From positions 439,001-503,000 of the forward strand of contig NC_134971.1 in the NCBI RefSeq assembly GCF_965638725.1: a stretch of DNA of 64,000 nt, in the 5' to 3' direction. Below, in pieces: positions 60,421 to 64,000 of this stretch (position 1 is the stretch's first letter; each line of letters begins with the position of its first letter). Made by a program: the position numbers and the translations under genes. The notes beneath the pieces are model-generated. The model had not been told where the DNA came from and made no database searches. It saw nothing but the letters and a program-made list of their open reading frames with translations. This stretch comes from Aptenodytes patagonicus. Taxonomy: Eukaryota > Chordata > Aves > Sphenisciformes > Spheniscidae.

Positions 60421-61929
60421 AAAGCTGGAGCGGCAGGGCCGTTTCGGGGCTGCTCCCGGCTCGGGGAGCCGCAGGGGCAGGCTCTGCATCCGATTTCCAG
60501 GAGCAGCGAGCGCCGGGCTGGCGGCGTGGGTGAGAAGGCGTGCTGAGCGGGGGCTTGCTAGCCTCGAGATGGTCCACCGCTCCCACTCATAAATGCCCCG
60601 AGGTGCTCTGGGTGCTGACAATTTACACTTTTATCCCCAAACCGTGTCATTCAATGAGCGAAAACAGGCTCCGTGGACCGAAACGCAAGCGCTGCGCCGG
60701 CAAACAGCACCAGAAACGAGCCAAAGCCCCCGAGCTGCAGCCGGCTGCAGGGCTACGCTGCTTTATGCACCTCAGCCCGCTGTCTTAAAAAATAATAAAT
60801 GCAGACCCCGGCAAGGGGGGGGGGGGGTAAGACTGGATGGCTGCATCTTGGTGTAACGTGCAGCACTTCAAACGGTTCCTTGAGCTCCAAGGATTTAACA
60901 GGGGGGGCACATTCGCCTCTCCTCCACCTCCTGTTACCGTTGCAGTGCTGAGATTTCAGGTGGCAGGGACAAAACCCCCGGCATCAACACGACTTATCTT
61001 AGGGCTTCCAGCTGCGAGGCTGGGAGTGCCCGTGGTCTGCGTCGGGGGCTGACATCCCGCGGGAAAGACGCCCCCGGGTCCGCTTGCCGTGGCCCGGGGG
61101 GTGGCTCTTGCCGGGCCGGTGGCTTTAGAGACCGTTTCAGCCCGGGGCCTCAGCGCCGGCGTAGCGGGGAGCGCTTGTTGTTGGCTTTGCTCTCGGTAGA
61201 AAACCTCTTTAACAGGGTCGTCTTTCAAGCCGACGTCCTTTTTAGGCTTCCTACCTTTGGCAGCTGGTTTCGCATCAGCAGGTCTGGCCGTGCATGCGGT
61301 ACGGCGAGCGGGGTCTGTTAAGCAAAGTCACCTCGGGATCTAAAATAGCGCTTATTAGTTTGAGGATGATACGGCGGCTCCTCCGCCCGTCGCTCCTAAT
61401 GGCAGATCTTTGAAAAAGCAGAGGCCAATTATATAGATTCGGAGTCGGTAATGAGCCTAAAACCGTTTGATCATTTCGGCTCCCGCTGGGCGAGCGGGAA
61501 GAGGACGAGATGCTGCGGGGACCCGCCGCCGCGAGAAGCGCGGGGCTCTGCTGCCTCTTCGTGGCGGGGACGGCGAAGGAGGCCGCCGCCACCGCGTCCC
61601 CTCCGCGCCACCTCGCTGCTCCCCGTCCCCCGGGACGGCGGGCGAGGGGCTGCGGGGGGCCACGGTGCAGGCAGGGAACCCCCCCCCCCCCATCAGGCAT
61701 GGCGCAGGCAGGGGCGCGGGGTCTGGGGCCGGCTCTGGAGGCAAAACCCAGGCGCCGATGCTGTGAGTTTTCTGGTTTGCAGGGCGAGGATGTGAAATTG
61801 CAGTTTTCCAAGGAAAAACCTGAAAAAAATAAAAGCAACAAAACCACCGAAAGAGAACGGGAATTTTGGCAGGCGCTTCTCACGGACTGGAAGCCATTCC
61901 TCCTTCCTGCAGGAGAGACGGTGACCGTC

Positions 61930-63309
<1,380 letters not shown>

Positions 63310-63426
63310 TGAGGCTGGCTTCCTACCGCCCTGCCACCGACCACGGCGTACGTGAAGTCGCAGGCGCAGATGCTAAATAACCACATAAACAAATAAATAG
63401 ATGAAGGCTCGTTGTTTACTTGCTAG

Positions 63427-63862
63427 GGAGAAGTGGGCTGAGAAAGAGGAGAAACTGAGAAAGAAGGTGAGGCAGGTTCTGAAGTGCGACGTGACCAAAG
63501 CCAACCCCGTGGACCCCGTGTCCCTGCCTCCTGCCGACTGCGTCCTCTCCACCCTCTGCTTGGAGGCCGCCTGCAAGGACCCGGCCACCTTCCGCAGCCC
63601 CCTGAGAAACGTCGGTGCCCTTGTGAAGCCGGGGGGGCACCTGGTGATGGTGACCGTCCTCCGGGAAACCTACTACGCCTTCAACAAGCAGGTTTTCTCG
63701 TGCCTCCGCCTGGAGAGAAACGAGGTGGAGGAAGCCGTGGAGGGCGCTGGCTTTGACGTGAAGTTCAGCGAGGTCCAGCCGTACCTGCCCGGAGACGTCC
63801 GCACGGACTGCGAAGCCGTGTTGAGCCTCGTGGCACGCAGGCGTGCCTCCCTCACCGGATAG
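63427..63862 (+). CDS. NNMT: NNMT/INMT-family N-methyltransferase, coding exon 3: acceptor-substrate half
   Basis: The acceptor is TTGCTAG|GG. It completes Arg123 and runs to a TAG at 63860, giving 267 residues in all (human NNMT has 264). EKEEKLR, QVLKCDV and ADCVLSTLC are family signatures, and Asp144-Val145 equals human Asp142-Val143 at the adenine pocket. The human NNMT nicotinamide contacts Asp197, Ser201 and Ser213 correspond here to Thr199, Glu203 and Cys215; Tyr206 keeps human Tyr204. The stretches PGGHLV and FSC resemble INMT. The enzyme should methylate a small amine using SAM in the cytosol, but nicotinamide is not a safe substrate assignment. The frame is clean, so this is not a pseudogene. 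Confidence 0.92.
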
Positions 63863-63957
63863 CATGTGGGCCCTGGGGAGGAAAACAGCAGCGTGTCTGG
63901 TTTCAAACCGCCCCGCCGATGTAACCCACAGCCCCTTAACCCCTTTATCTGAAAGCA

Positions 63958-63963
63958 AATAAA
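63958..63963 (+). promoter_or_regulatory. NNMT: Poly(A) signal AATAAA of the methyltransferase gene
   Basis: A canonical AATAAA lies 96 nt after the stop codon, giving a very short 3' UTR. Cleavage would be expected about 10-30 nt further on, near the right edge of the window. Confidence 0.85.
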
Positions 63964-64000
63964 GTCGCGAGTGCCCTAACGGCGTCCGCGGGCTGGGATT

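Overview
This is vertebrate nuclear DNA, most likely from a bird. The evidence is a coding exon almost identical in its BTB domain to vertebrate PLZF/ZBTB16, a CR1 retrotransposon with an avian-type 3' end, very low repeat density (one recognisable interspersed repeat in 64 kb), high GC with many long G/C homopolymers, and very short introns in one gene. Together these suggest a GC-rich avian microchromosome. There is no bacterial, phage or CRISPR content. The species cannot be told from the sequence.

Layout. Positions 1 to about 40,730 hold the 5' half of ZBTB16 on the minus strand. From high to low coordinates it runs: a CpG-island promoter with a probable noncoding exon 1 (about 40.4-41.3 kb), the large coding exon 2 (38,903-40,241, start codon at 40,167) encoding the BTB/POZ domain, the linker and half of zinc finger 1, a 31.6-kb intron, exon 3 (7,235-7,332) completing finger 1 and encoding finger 2, and then at least 7.2 kb of the next intron. 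Exons for the remaining zinc fingers lie beyond position 1. The long intron holds one 5'-truncated CR1 (23,093-24,058), a 100-N assembly gap (11,457-11,556), two G-rich minisatellites, and alternating GC-rich and AT-rich low-CpG blocks. The AT-rich blocks are candidate conserved enhancers.

Positions 41.3-62.4 kb are intergenic. I see no convincing gene there, only further AT-rich blocks and simple repeats. Positions 62,419-63,963 hold a complete, very compact three-exon methyltransferase gene on the plus strand. It belongs to the NNMT/INMT family (267 aa) and ends in a poly(A) signal. It is divergent from ZBTB16 and lies on the 5' side of it, whereas in human NNMT lies beyond the 3' end of ZBTB16 on the same strand. 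Its nicotinamide-contact positions are altered, some towards INMT.

The two genes do not form a pathway: one is a transcriptional repressor and the other a small-molecule N-methyltransferase. I did not find an undescribed biological system. The observations most worth a second look are the position and active site of the methyltransferase, its stop-free first intron whose length is a multiple of three, and the 148-bp homopurine/homopyrimidine tract at the exon 2 splice acceptor of ZBTB16.
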